Part shown: piece by piece, positions 1-7,883 of the stretch | How positions within the stretch are numbered: position 1 is the stretch's first letter | Layout: every line of letters starts with the position of its first letter | NCBI GenBank assembly: GCA_964534845.1 | Contig: CAZHPV010000048.1 | Coordinates: forward strand, 1 to 20,856 | Length of the DNA stretch: 20,856 bases | DNA from: CALCKU01 sp964534845 | GTDB taxonomy: Bacteria > Pseudomonadota > Alphaproteobacteria > Caulobacterales > Maricaulaceae | Direction: 5' to 3' | Position numbers and translations under genes: made by a program | Notes under the pieces: model-generated | The model's database searches: none | What the model was told of the DNA's origin: nothing | The model's input: the letters and a program-made list of their open reading frames with translations, nothing else

Positions 1-5
1 TCCTT

Positions 6-3000
6 ATGAAGTTTAAAAATAAAGAAAAATTACTTATATCTACGATTTTGAGCGTTGTATCTATTGGTGCATTGAGCCAAACAGCCAGCGCGCAAACCGT
101 AGAGGACGAGATTATTGTAACAGGCTCGAGGTTCACCTCGCCCAATATTGTCTCATCGTCACCAGTAACGACAATCGATGAAAGTGCCTTCGAGCGAGTC
201 GGCGTGGTTGACGCCATTGACGTTTTAAACCGCCTGCCCGGTGTAACCGCGGCACAAGACTCAAATGTCTCAAACGGTGCAACCGGCACGTCAACGATCA
301 ATCTTCGCGGTCTGGGTACCGAGAGAAACCTAGTTCTGATTAATGGGAAACGCCTAGGGCCGGGTACACCTCAGGCACCGGAAGCGGATTTAAACCAGAT
401 ACCCACCGTACTTTTGGAGCGCGTTGATGTTGTAACAGGTGGGGCTTCTGCCGTTTACGGTTCAGATGCTATCGCGGGTGTTACAAACTTTATTTTAAAA
501 GATGATTTTGAAGGTTTGGAACTTAATACGACCTTCGGCTTTTTCCATGATAGTAATTCAAGCTCTTTTTCACAAACCGTAAATGATCTGACTGATACTG
601 ACGGTATTAGCCCAACAAATTCTCAAACAGACGGATTTACTTATGATATTTCAGCGGCCTTTGGCGCGAGTATTGATAATGACCGCGGTCATATTACGGC
701 TTATGCCCGTTATGTAGATCAGGGGGCTGTCTTACAGGGCGGACGCGATATTTCACGATGCGCAATTTTAGACTTTGGTCCAGTGGCAGGTGACGACGTT
801 TTCTGTGCGGGCTCAAATTTCGGACCTTTCCCGACGACGCTTTCATTACCGACCATATTTGAATCTGACGCTGACGGTAATACTCTGCAATTTCTTGCCA
901 ATGAAGATGGTGATTTTGTAGATGCCGCCGGTAATGTAATCGAAGATGCTGCAAATGCCGTTTTGGCCCCCGCCGGTTTTGATGGTGACACAATTGGGCG
1001 TCAGCAGGTGGGCACAGCCTCAGGGACTGTTTCGCTGGACGTAGATGGTAATTTCACTCTTGGCGATGATGGTAATGGTGCAGGGGCGAGCAATCCCTTT
1101 AATTTTAACCCGCTTAATTTCTTCCAGCGTCCCACAGAGCGTATTCAAGGCGGGTTTTTTGTCGATTACGAAGTCTCTGAAAATGTGGAAGCCTATTTAG
1201 ACGCGACGTTCTTTCGAAATGTCACCGATGCTCAAGTCGCCCCCTCTGCTACTTTTGGTGAAGTGTCAGAAATTAATTGTGATAATCCTTTCCTAACGCC
1301 AGAACTTTTGGCGACAATCTGTACTGATCGTGGATTTGCTTTAGATGAAACGGCGTCTGTTCAAATTAATCGTCGGTTTGTTGAGGCTGGTCCACGGAAC
1401 TCGCGTATTGAGTTGGATAATATCCGCCTTGTCGGGGGTTTTCGAGGACAAATCGGCAATTCGGAATGGGACTATGATGTCTTCGGTCAATTTGCAACAA
1501 CCTCTCAGACTATAACAAATACGAATGATGCCAATATTGAACTTCTCAATGAGGCCTTACAGGCTGTGGACGGCCCAAACGGTCCCGAATGTGCGTCTGG
1601 GCGTGATGGGTGTGTACCGCTTAACTTATTTGGTACAGGGCCAGTTGACCCTGCTGCGCTCGCCGCCGTGTTTACGCCGACAGTCTCCTCGGGTGAAGTC
1701 ACCCAAGAGGTTTTAGGAGCTACGATTAGGGGTGAGGTGTCTCAATGGACGTCACCGCTTTCCTCTACACCTGTGAACTTACTTTTTGGGGTAGAGTACA
1801 GACGAGATGCTTTGCAAAGTCAGCCAGACTCAATTTTACTGGTCGGTGGTGCAACGGGTCTTGGTGGACCTGAAGACCCAGTTGACGGTGAATCTGAAGT
1901 CGTGGAATTCTACGCGGAAACAAATATTCCGCTAATTGAAGATCAGGCCTTTGCGCAAAACCTCTCTTTGACCGGGCAGTTCCGCTATTCAGATTATTCC
2001 TACGACAATGATCTACCGGGCGGTTTGCAGTCGGACGGGTTTACAACGGAAGCGTTTTCAATTGGGGCGTCATGGACTCCAATTGATGATATTCGTATCC
2101 GGGCCCAATTCCAGCGTGCGGTTAGAGCGCCTAATGTTTTCGACCTTTTCGCCCCAGACAATATTGTGTTGTTTGACGATAGTGACCCTTGTTCAGGTGC
2201 CGTTGGCAGTGATAATTTGACGGCTACTGCCGCGCAATGTGCGCTAACAGGTCTACCGACCTCCTTATTTGGCGCTGTGCCGGAGGACGCGGGTCAACTT
2301 AACGAGTTGAATGGCGGTAATGTGGCTTTGCAGCCCGAAGAGTCAGATACATTTACGATTGGTGCCATTATACAGCCTAGGTTCGTTGAAGGCCTGACTT
2401 TATCGGTCGACTATTATGATATCTCGATTGACGATTTCATCACCTCTATTCCGGCACCCACACTTCTGGATCAGTGTCTAGACGGTACACAGCCAAGCTT
2501 TTGTGATTTCATTAATCGCGACGATCTGGGTACAATCCAGATTGACGGTTTTATTGCAGCTGATCTTCTCAACATTGCCGAGCGTGTGGCCCGCGGAATT
2601 GATATCGCGGCAGATTACCGCTTCGACTTTAGAGATTGGGGTGACTTCAATGTCAATTATGTCGGTAATATCGTAACAGCTCTGGAGCAAACCAGCTTCC
2701 CGGGTGCGCCCGTCACCGATAGTAACGGCCTATTTGGCGGGTCTACATTTACCGATGATGCTAATCCGGAATATCGTCATGTTGTTAATCTCGGCTGGGT
2801 GCCCAACGACATTCTTGCCTTTAACTTGGCATGGCGCCACATCGGTTCCGTTGACAATGACGGAGATGTCCCTGAGGAGGCTATCGGTGCGACTTTCGCA
2901 TCCGAGAATTTCTTTGATATTTTCGGTCAGTGGAATGCCCATGAAAAACTGTCTTTCACGGCCGGCGTGAATAATTTCCTGGATAATGATCCGCCTGTAA

Positions 3001-3095
3001 GTGACTTCCGTTTTACAGCAAATGGAAACACCTTCCCATCAACCTATGATGCGGCGGGGCGGTATATCTTTCTTGGTGCGCAGTTGAACTTTTAG
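6..3095 (+). CDS. TonB-dependent outer-membrane receptor, no STN domain
   Basis: This 1029-residue protein is an outer-membrane receptor for energy-dependent uptake of a ligand I cannot identify. A signal peptide covers about residues 1-29, ending Ala-Ser-Ala, and is followed by a TonB-box-like DEIIVTG at about 34-40. The plug domain follows, with the recognisable stretches LNRLPGV, INLRGLG and the GGASAVYGSDAIAGV segment. The rest is a beta-barrel ending in aromatic strands with C-terminal Phe, as is usual for outer-membrane proteins. The NFNPLNFFQRP stretch is common in alphaproteobacterial receptors. I count ten cysteines, all in close pairs (252/267, 425/439, 529/536, 729/745, 824/833), consistent with disulfide-closed surface loops. 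There is no STN domain, so it is probably not a FecR-signalling receptor. The start lies 5 nt into the window, so its ribosome site and promoter cannot be judged. Confidence 0.95.
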   Translation: MKFKNKEKLLISTILSVVSIGALSQTASAQTVEDEIIVTGSRFTSPNIVSSSPVTTIDESAFERVGVVDAIDVLNRLPGVTAAQDSNVSNGATGTSTINLRGLGTERNLVLINGKRLGPGTPQAPEADLNQIPTVLLERVDVVTGGASAVYGSDAIAGVTNFILKDDFEGLELNTTFGFFHDSNSSSFSQTVNDLTDTDGISPTNSQTDGFTYDISAAFGASIDNDRGHITAYARYVDQGAVLQGGRDISRCAILDFGPVAGDDVFCAGSNFGPFPTTLSLPTIFESDADGNTLQFLANEDGDFVDAAGNVIEDAANAVLAPAGFDGDTIGRQQVGTASGTVSLDVDGNFTLGDDGNGAGASNPFNFNPLNFFQRPTERIQGGFFVDYEVSENVEAYLDATFFRNVTDAQVAPSATFGEVSEINCDNPFLTPELLATICTDRGFALDETASVQINRRFVEAGPRNSRIELDNIRLVGGFRGQIGNSEWDYDVFGQFATTSQTITNTNDANIELLNEALQAVDGPNGPECASGRDGCVPLNLFGTGPVDPAALAAVFTPTVSSGEVTQEVLGATIRGEVSQWTSPLSSTPVNLLFGVEYRRDALQSQPDSILLVGGATGLGGPEDPVDGESEVVEFYAETNIPLIEDQAFAQNLSLTGQFRYSDYSYDNDLPGGLQSDGFTTEAFSIGASWTPIDDIRIRAQFQRAVRAPNVFDLFAPDNIVLFDDSDPCSGAVGSDNLTATAAQCALTGLPTSLFGAVPEDAGQLNELNGGNVALQPEESDTFTIGAIIQPRFVEGLTLSVDYYDISIDDFITSIPAPTLLDQCLDGTQPSFCDFINRDDLGTIQIDGFIAADLLNIAERVARGIDIAADYRFDFRDWGDFNVNYVGNIVTALEQTSFPGAPVTDSNGLFGGSTFTDDANPEYRHVVNLGWVPNDILAFNLAWRHIGSVDNDGDVPEEAIGATFASENFFDIFGQWNAHEKLSFTAGVNNFLDNDPPVSDFRFTANGNTFPSTYDAAGRYIFLGAQLNF

Positions 3096-3131
3096 ACAAA
3101 GACAGTTCGCGTTATTTACGTTTGCGACTTC

Positions 3132-3158
3132 AAGGCGTCCCTTTTCGGGGCGCCTTTT
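3132..3158 (+). terminator. Rho-independent terminator after the first TonB receptor
   Basis: The left arm AAGGCGTCCC (3132-3141) pairs with GGGGCGCCTT (3147-3156) over 10 positions with one G-T wobble. The loop is TTTTC, and the right arm runs into a short T run (TTTT, 3155-3158). It sits 36 nt after the receptor stop and just before the stop of the convergent gene at 3162. It could therefore stop transcription from both sides, although the T tail favours the plus strand. Confidence 0.85.
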
Positions 3159-3161
3159 ACG

Positions 3162-4229
3162 TTAGGTGCTAGCCGTATTTGGGTTTTCCTGTGACGGCGT
3201 TGGTACCCCGCAGGCCAGACAAAAACGGTGAAAGGAAATATTACGTTCTCCGCAATTTGTACACTTCTCTTGAAGCCTGATACCGCAATGGACACAAAAG
3301 TCCGTTTCAATACCTTCGCGTTCCGTAATTGACCTATCACATCCAGGACATGTCTTGGCGGTGATTTTCTTTAAAGCGGTTTCATAATCAATAGATTTGC
3401 GACGTTCGACTTCTGAACGCTGTTCTTCGGCCTGTTTGCGGGCGACATAGCTACGCATGCCTTTGATAATAAAGTGGCTGATCACCAGAACCATTAATAT
3501 ACCGACGCCGTAGCGGACGTAACCACCATAGGACGGTAGGTAAGGCACAAGTTCCACAAAAAAGGCAAAGAGGGCAAAAAGAATAAACCCGCGATAGAGC
3601 GGCCAATAAGAGCTTCCACGTTTGGTTTTAGCCATCCAGCCTGCTGCGAGTAATAGGGGCAGGGTGAGGGCAAGTCGAAAGAGAAAAACCCGGAATTCCC
3701 GCGCACGTTTTTTGGCATTAAATTCAGGCCGTGCCGCATTGAGCAAGCTAGTGTATTGCGTACTTGCGTCTCTGGATTGGCGTTGCGTTTGGCGAATTTG
3801 TGTTTCTAATCCCTCCAGAGTCGCTCTGCGCTCTCGTCTTATAATGTTTAATCTCTCTACCTCAAGATTCCGGGAAATAACGTCCGGATTTTGATCAGAA
3901 GCCTCAGTGGCCGTTCGGGTTTCAAGCCAATTTCGTAACGAGTTTCGGGCACTATCGTAATCTTCCTGTGCGGAAATGAAATCTGACCGGGCATCTTCCA
4001 TATCTCTTTGCTGACTTTTTAAAAGTTGGCTAAGCTGACTTTGCTCAGACTTGATTTGTTCCAGTGCACCTTGATCAACATAGCTTTGCAGGGTCAGTGA
4101 TTTATCGACCTTGCGTAAGTCCTGTATTAACAAGCCGCCTAAACCGATAAGAAAAGCGGCAAATATGATCGATAAGACCCACATGACTATTGTGAAAATA
4201 TGTTGCGGACGACGTGTAGATTTTGCCAT
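3162..4229 (-). CDS. Membrane protein with coiled coil and C-terminal double zinc ribbon
   Basis: This is a 355-residue protein of unknown function. One membrane segment lies at about residues 11-35. A long Gln/Arg/Glu-rich stretch that looks like a coiled coil follows at about 50-175, then three hydrophobic segments at about 180-199, 213-232 and 236-257. After a charged linker come four zinc-knuckle pairs: C294/C297, C312/C315, C323/C326 and C337/C340, which is a double zinc ribbon. Positive residues at the N-terminus, after the second segment and after the fourth favour a cytoplasmic zinc ribbon and a periplasmic coiled coil. The cluster KKRAR before the second segment fits that less well. 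The start is supported by AAGGGA a few bases upstream. It is transcribed alone and converges on the TonB receptor. Zinc ribbons can bind nucleic acid, protein or only zinc, so no role is assigned. Confidence 0.85.
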   Translation of the reverse strand: MAKSTRRPQHIFTIVMWVLSIIFAAFLIGLGGLLIQDLRKVDKSLTLQSYVDQGALEQIKSEQSQLSQLLKSQQRDMEDARSDFISAQEDYDSARNSLRNWLETRTATEASDQNPDVISRNLEVERLNIIRRERRATLEGLETQIRQTQRQSRDASTQYTSLLNAARPEFNAKKRAREFRVFLFRLALTLPLLLAAGWMAKTKRGSSYWPLYRGFILFALFAFFVELVPYLPSYGGYVRYGVGILMVLVISHFIIKGMRSYVARKQAEEQRSEVERRKSIDYETALKKITAKTCPGCDRSITEREGIETDFCVHCGIRLQEKCTNCGERNISFHRFCLACGVPTPSQENPNTAST

Positions 4230-4448
4230 TTAGTTTCCCTTGAGCGCGAGGCGCATTTGCGGTTAGGTCATGAAACATGTCCTTATGCGCCGCATAATGG
4301 TGTTGATCTCGTCAAACTTTCCCGATTCATCATGGAATTGCAAGCTATGTTTAAGATTGCCATAGGGTTGTAAATGGTGCTTTATGAGGCAATAGCGCGG
4401 TAAAAAACCGCCGAAATAACAAAATATAAGACATCAGGGGAGATAGTT

Positions 4449-4865
4449 ATGTCACATTTTTTAGCGCCAGTATTAGTCCTTATCATTTGGACACTGATAA
4501 TGATAATTGTCATGTATAAACGCCGTATTCCGGCGATGAATGCGATATCAAAACGAACGCAGGATTTCATCGATAATCCAAAATTAGGAGAGCAAATCCC
4601 TGCAAAGGCGCGCTGGGCGGCGGATAATTACAACCACCTGCATGAAAGCCCGACGCTTTTTTATGCGCTGATGTTTGTGATTTTTCTTATGGGCAAACAG
4701 ACATCTCTTGCCTTGATATGCGCTTGGGCTTATGTCGCGATCCGGGTCGTGCATTCTTTGGTGCAGATCACCAGCAATAATGTCATGCTACGGTTTTCAC
4801 TCTTTATCCTGTCGGTTCTTATGCTGATCATCATGGCGCTTAGTACGGCGGCGAAGCTATTTTAA
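4449..4865 (+). CDS. MAPEG-family integral membrane protein
   Basis: This 138-residue protein has about four membrane helices (roughly residues 4-23, 69-82, 85-105 and 114-133). It has the MAPEG pattern: a polar segment after the first helix leading into NYNHLHESP (60-68), then a helix containing AIRVVHS (97-103) and the downstream Asn pair (110-111). MAPEG proteins (membrane-associated proteins in eicosanoid and glutathione metabolism) include membrane glutathione transferases. Bacterial members are mostly uncharacterised, so glutathione use here is only family inference. A strong ribosome site (GGGGAG at about 4437-4442) precedes the ATG. The 219-nt gap to the divergent zinc-ribbon gene (4230-4448) must hold both promoters, but no convincing -35/-10 pair stands out. 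Its stop codon overlaps that of the convergent protease gene. Confidence 0.85.
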   Translation: MSHFLAPVLVLIIWTLIMIIVMYKRRIPAMNAISKRTQDFIDNPKLGEQIPAKARWAADNYNHLHESPTLFYALMFVIFLMGKQTSLALICAWAYVAIRVVHSLVQITSNNVMLRFSLFILSVLMLIIMALSTAAKLF

Positions 4866-5560
4866 CTTATATTTTGATTGCGCATTGCCGCCGTCCACAC
4901 ATTTGAGAGCGCAATAAAATCAAAGCTCTCATCCGGGTCATCGTCACGGTTAAGATCGGCCGGTGAATTGCGCGTTATAATGATGCCAAGCGGGGTTTTG
5001 TCATCCTCGTCAACCACCACCCCGCCGCTCATTCCTGTTACGACAGGCTCGTCTGGCTGTTCGATATGGGCTATCCATTGGCCAGACCCCAGCCCGCGCT
5101 CAATATAGACATGACCTTTGCGGGCCTCTAAATGACGCGATCCGGCGGGGAAGCCATAGGCTATTATACGTTGACCAATCTTGGGAACAGGCGGGGCGTT
5201 CGGGGGAAGGCGCGCTCCGATCAGAGCGGCGTCCAGACCGCCTGGCCATGAGATGACTTCGCCATTTGCAAAGGGCGGTAAGAGGTCTTGCGCGTCAGTT
5301 AGGCAGTGTCCCGCAGTAACCCAGCCTCCCCAATGCCGAAAAAAACTGGCATAACATTGAAAGCCTTTTTCATTGTAAAAATGCCGCTTTACCTCTGTTA
5401 ATCCCTGGGCGGGTTTGGGGTCTGTCTGTCTTGTCTCATCTTTTTTAGACTTATAAGCCGTGTTTCGTTGCTCTCTGTGCGGCGTTTTATTGACAGGGCG
5501 TTTGGGCACTGGTGGTATGGAATTTTTGTCGCGCCGAAACGGCCAAAAGGGAAAAGGCAT
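4862..5560 (-). CDS. Trypsin-like serine protease domain protein
   Basis: This 232-residue protein has a complete apparent catalytic triad of the chymotrypsin/trypsin clan: His85 in TAGHC, Asp110 in GLDAAL and Ser178 in GMSGG. Cys69 and Cys86 are placed like the conserved disulfide around the catalytic His in trypsins. Residues 1-55 are rich in Pro, Lys and Arg and look disordered. No signal peptide is visible, and an in-frame TGA 9 nt upstream of the ATG prevents a longer N-terminus there. The substrate and compartment are therefore unclear. The disulfide-like pair suggests an oxidising compartment, but the sequence shows no export route. It is divergent from the malonyl-CoA decarboxylase gene, with no strong ribosome site seen. 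A non-proteolytic role is possible, but all three catalytic residues are present. Confidence 0.8.
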   Translation of the reverse strand: MPFPFWPFRRDKNSIPPVPKRPVNKTPHREQRNTAYKSKKDETRQTDPKPAQGLTEVKRHFYNEKGFQCYASFFRHWGGWVTAGHCLTDAQDLLPPFANGEVISWPGGLDAALIGARLPPNAPPVPKIGQRIIAYGFPAGSRHLEARKGHVYIERGLGSGQWIAHIEQPDEPVVTGMSGGVVVDEDDKTPLGIIITRNSPADLNRDDDPDESFDFIALSNVWTAAMRNQNIS

Positions 5561-5746
5561 AATATTTCATCTTTGTAGTAAAATTTTACGGTTTTCTGCT
5601 TATCCTACTTTACGCCTTTAACCTAATTCGTCATGAGCTATTTAATAACTTTTATGCTCTATTATAGTATTCGAACATATCGATGTTTGAACAGTTTTGA
5701 TCGGATTAGAAACGTGAAAAATAAGACAACCTATTTCGAAAGTATA

Positions 5747-7045
5747 ATGTCAAAGGGCCGCAAATTGGCGGCGCGTACTTTGAAAGATATACGGCCCGAG
5801 GGTCGCCAAACTGCGCTAACGCGCTTAAAACAAAAATCAGTCTCGCTTCTGACCGCGCGAGGTCAATCATCCGGTATTCAAGTCGCAAGCGAAATTCTTG
5901 ACATTTACAAAAGTAGCAATGATTTGGATAAACAAGGTTATTTTACTTTTTTATTGACGGAGTTTGGGCGGGATAAGGATGAGTTAATCACATTAAGTCG
6001 TCAATACGCGGACAATCCCGACCACAAAAACCTTAAAGCCCTCAGCGCGGTAATGGAGCCAAAGCGGCAAGATTTGTTCAAACGGATAAATATGGCTCCG
6101 GGCGGCACACAAGCCCTTATTAAGATGCGCGCTGATCTCCTGCGGTTTTTAAAATCCAGTCCGGAGCTAAAACCTGTAGATTTGGACTTTTTGCTTTTGT
6201 TCAAGACATGGTTCAACCGAGGGTTTTTGACGATGGAGCCCATTACATGGTCGAGTCCCGCCAGAATCCTCGAACGTTTGATTGCCTATGAGGCCGTTCA
6301 TGAAATAACGAGCTGGCAGGATTTAAAGGGGCGTTTGGACCCTCCGGATCGTTTGTGTTACGCGTTTTTCCATCCCAACCTGCCGGATAATCCGCTCATT
6401 TTTGTCGAGGTCGCCTTATGCGAGGACATACCAGCTTCCATTCAAAAGATACTTGCACCGGGCCGTGACGTCATTAAAGACCATCAGGCTAAAGTTGCGA
6501 CTTTCTATTCAATCAATAATTGTCACCGGGGCCTAAAGGGCATTTATTTTGGCAATTTCCTGATTAAGCAAGTGGTAGAAAACCTGCAGGTCTCCCACCC
6601 CAAGCTCAAGAAATTTGTGACGCTTTCACCCATACCGGGTCTTATGGAATGGTTAGGCGCATCGGGACGGGCTGCTGGGCTGGGTATTGCCGCTAAAGAT
6701 ATGGAGCGTTTGCAATCGGATGATTGGTTTGAAGACGCGGCATTTACGAAGCGGATGGAACCCATTATGCGCGCGGCGGCCTTAAGTTATCTGCTTGATC
6801 GCCAGCCCAATTCCCATCGTCTCCATGATAGTGTGGCACGGTTTCATTTGGGTAATGGTGCCCGCATAGAAAGTATTCAATGGCTGGCTGATACGTCCAA
6901 AAACGGTCTGGAAAACTCATCTGCGATGATGGTAAACTATCTCTACGTGCTCGATCAAATTGAAGCTAATCACGAAGCATTTGCCGTGCGTCACGATGTG
7001 GCGCTGTCAGGGGCTATGAAGAGTTTGCGCGTAAAAACACAATAA
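5747..7045 (+). CDS. Malonyl-CoA decarboxylase
   Basis: This enzyme converts malonyl-CoA to acetyl-CoA and CO2. In bacteria it serves malonate use or malonyl-CoA disposal. From this start the protein has 432 residues, typical for the family. An N-terminal helical domain covers about residues 1-150. The catalytic domain includes FHPNLPDNPLIFVEVAL (208-224), the serine segment FYSINNCHRGLKG (253-265, Ser255), LSPIPGL (293-299) and the histidine segment VARFHLGNGA (363-372, His367). These Ser and His residues match the catalytic pair described for the family. The frame is open back to an ATG at 5633, but the extra 38 codons are AT-rich, look non-coding and lack a ribosome site, so ATG 5747 was chosen. 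GTG 5714 is an alternative. No malonate transporter or malonyl-CoA synthetase gene adjoins, so the role is probably housekeeping. Confidence 0.85.
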   Translation: MSKGRKLAARTLKDIRPEGRQTALTRLKQKSVSLLTARGQSSGIQVASEILDIYKSSNDLDKQGYFTFLLTEFGRDKDELITLSRQYADNPDHKNLKALSAVMEPKRQDLFKRINMAPGGTQALIKMRADLLRFLKSSPELKPVDLDFLLLFKTWFNRGFLTMEPITWSSPARILERLIAYEAVHEITSWQDLKGRLDPPDRLCYAFFHPNLPDNPLIFVEVALCEDIPASIQKILAPGRDVIKDHQAKVATFYSINNCHRGLKGIYFGNFLIKQVVENLQVSHPKLKKFVTLSPIPGLMEWLGASGRAAGLGIAAKDMERLQSDDWFEDAAFTKRMEPIMRAAALSYLLDRQPNSHRLHDSVARFHLGNGARIESIQWLADTSKNGLENSSAMMVNYLYVLDQIEANHEAFAVRHDVALSGAMKSLRVKTQ

Positions 7046-7091
7046 AAACGGGTGTCTTATTATAGCCTGATATTTGTACCGAAAATCGAAA

Positions 7092-7706
7092 TTAAGCGAT
7101 GTCGATTTTATGTCTCAATTTGCGCAGAGCATTGGCATGCTCATAGGCCTTGGTGACTTTGCCCTTGGTGAGTTGGGATTTTCCAAAGGGATTACCCGCT
7201 CCAATTTGATCCAGTAAGGTGTCGCGTATCTGACGGTGGCGCATATCGACTTCGTTAATATTGCCCGTCATCAAAGCCGCCCATAATTCAACAATATCAG
7301 AACAATAGGGGTCGCCGCCTTGAAGCGTAAATGTCAGCTCGCCGACCTTGGCTGTTTCATGCGCGTCATAATCCAATTTAACCGAACTGTCCCCACTGCG
7401 ATAAGCGCGTAAATCACGGGCGAAATCATAGGCTTTTGTGACTTTACCTTTATCGGCTTGGGTCGTGCCAAAAGAATTTCCAAGAGAAATTTCGTGATTA
7501 AGAGTTTGTTTGACCTGTTCAAAGGCTGTCTCAACCGTTGGCACTGTACCGCTCATTAATGCCGCCCATAGCTCGGTTAAGTCAGCGCAAAAGGGATCAC
7601 CAGCTTGTAAGGTAAAGGTCGGTTCGCCTTTTTTTGCGGATTTATGGGCATCGTAAGGGGCAGCTTTGCCGAGGGCTGCGTCGAGTTCAGTATATTTGTC
7701 GGACAT
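7092..7706 (-). CDS. Unrecognised protein of two tandem homologous domains
   Basis: This 204-residue, probably soluble protein lacks a signal peptide or membrane segment. I do not recognise the family. It consists almost entirely of two copies of one unit, about residues 18-102 and 113-197, offset by 95 residues. Both carry YDAH, then TFTLQ-x-GDP-aromatic-C, ELWAALM, GN-x-FG and KGKVTKAY. By hand I count 48 identities in 85 aligned positions with no gap. Each copy has one Cys at the same place (40 and 135). It lies downstream of pstB on the same strand but 177 nt away, so operon membership is uncertain. No clear ribosome site is visible next to the ATG at 7706. Confidence 0.75.
   Translation of the reverse strand: MSDKYTELDAALGKAAPYDAHKSAKKGEPTFTLQAGDPFCADLTELWAALMSGTVPTVETAFEQVKQTLNHEISLGNSFGTTQADKGKVTKAYDFARDLRAYRSGDSSVKLDYDAHETAKVGELTFTLQGGDPYCSDIVELWAALMTGNINEVDMRHRQIRDTLLDQIGAGNPFGKSQLTKGKVTKAYEHANALRKLRHKIDIA
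7116..7655 (-). repeat. Intragenic tandem domain duplication
   Basis: Codons 18-102 (7655-7401) and 113-197 (7370-7116) of the unrecognised gene encode homologous 85-residue units joined by a 10-residue linker rich in Ser and Asp. The duplication is clear in protein but not near-identical in DNA, so it is old rather than a recent copying event. Conservation is strongest at the GDP-x-C, ELWAALM and KGKVTKAY stretches. Confidence 0.85.
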
Positions 7707-7756
7707 ATTTGATCCTGTTATCGCCTATCGTGATCAGGCCATGGATGTAAGTACAG

Positions 7757-7775
7757 TGTTAAAAAAACTTTAACA
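7757..7775. repeat. AT-rich inverted repeat upstream of the duplicated-domain gene
   Basis: TGTTAAA (7757-7763) and TTTAACA (7769-7775) form a perfect 7-nt inverted repeat around AAAAC. It lies about 50-70 nt upstream of the ATG at 7706, in the 177-nt gap after pstB. It could be a regulator site or a weak 3' hairpin of the pst transcript. It is not followed by a T run on the minus strand, so a terminator is not well supported. Confidence 0.3.
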
Positions 7776-7883
7776 GTTTATTTTAGCTTTGTCATGAGGG
7801 CTTTTAAGAGGAGATGAAACGAGGGGATGGACGTTACCCTACTTTATTTACTACGGCGGTGAGCTGGCGCCTTTAGGCCTCGC

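Noticed and set aside
694..993. Minus-strand frames of 90-99 codons inside the first receptor
   Set aside because: They are shadows of the receptor gene with implausible His/Arg-rich composition and no ribosome site.
5633..5746. 38-codon N-terminal extension of malonyl-CoA decarboxylase
   Set aside because: It is AT-rich, has no ribosome site and does not look like the family's N-terminus. The region probably holds the promoter instead.
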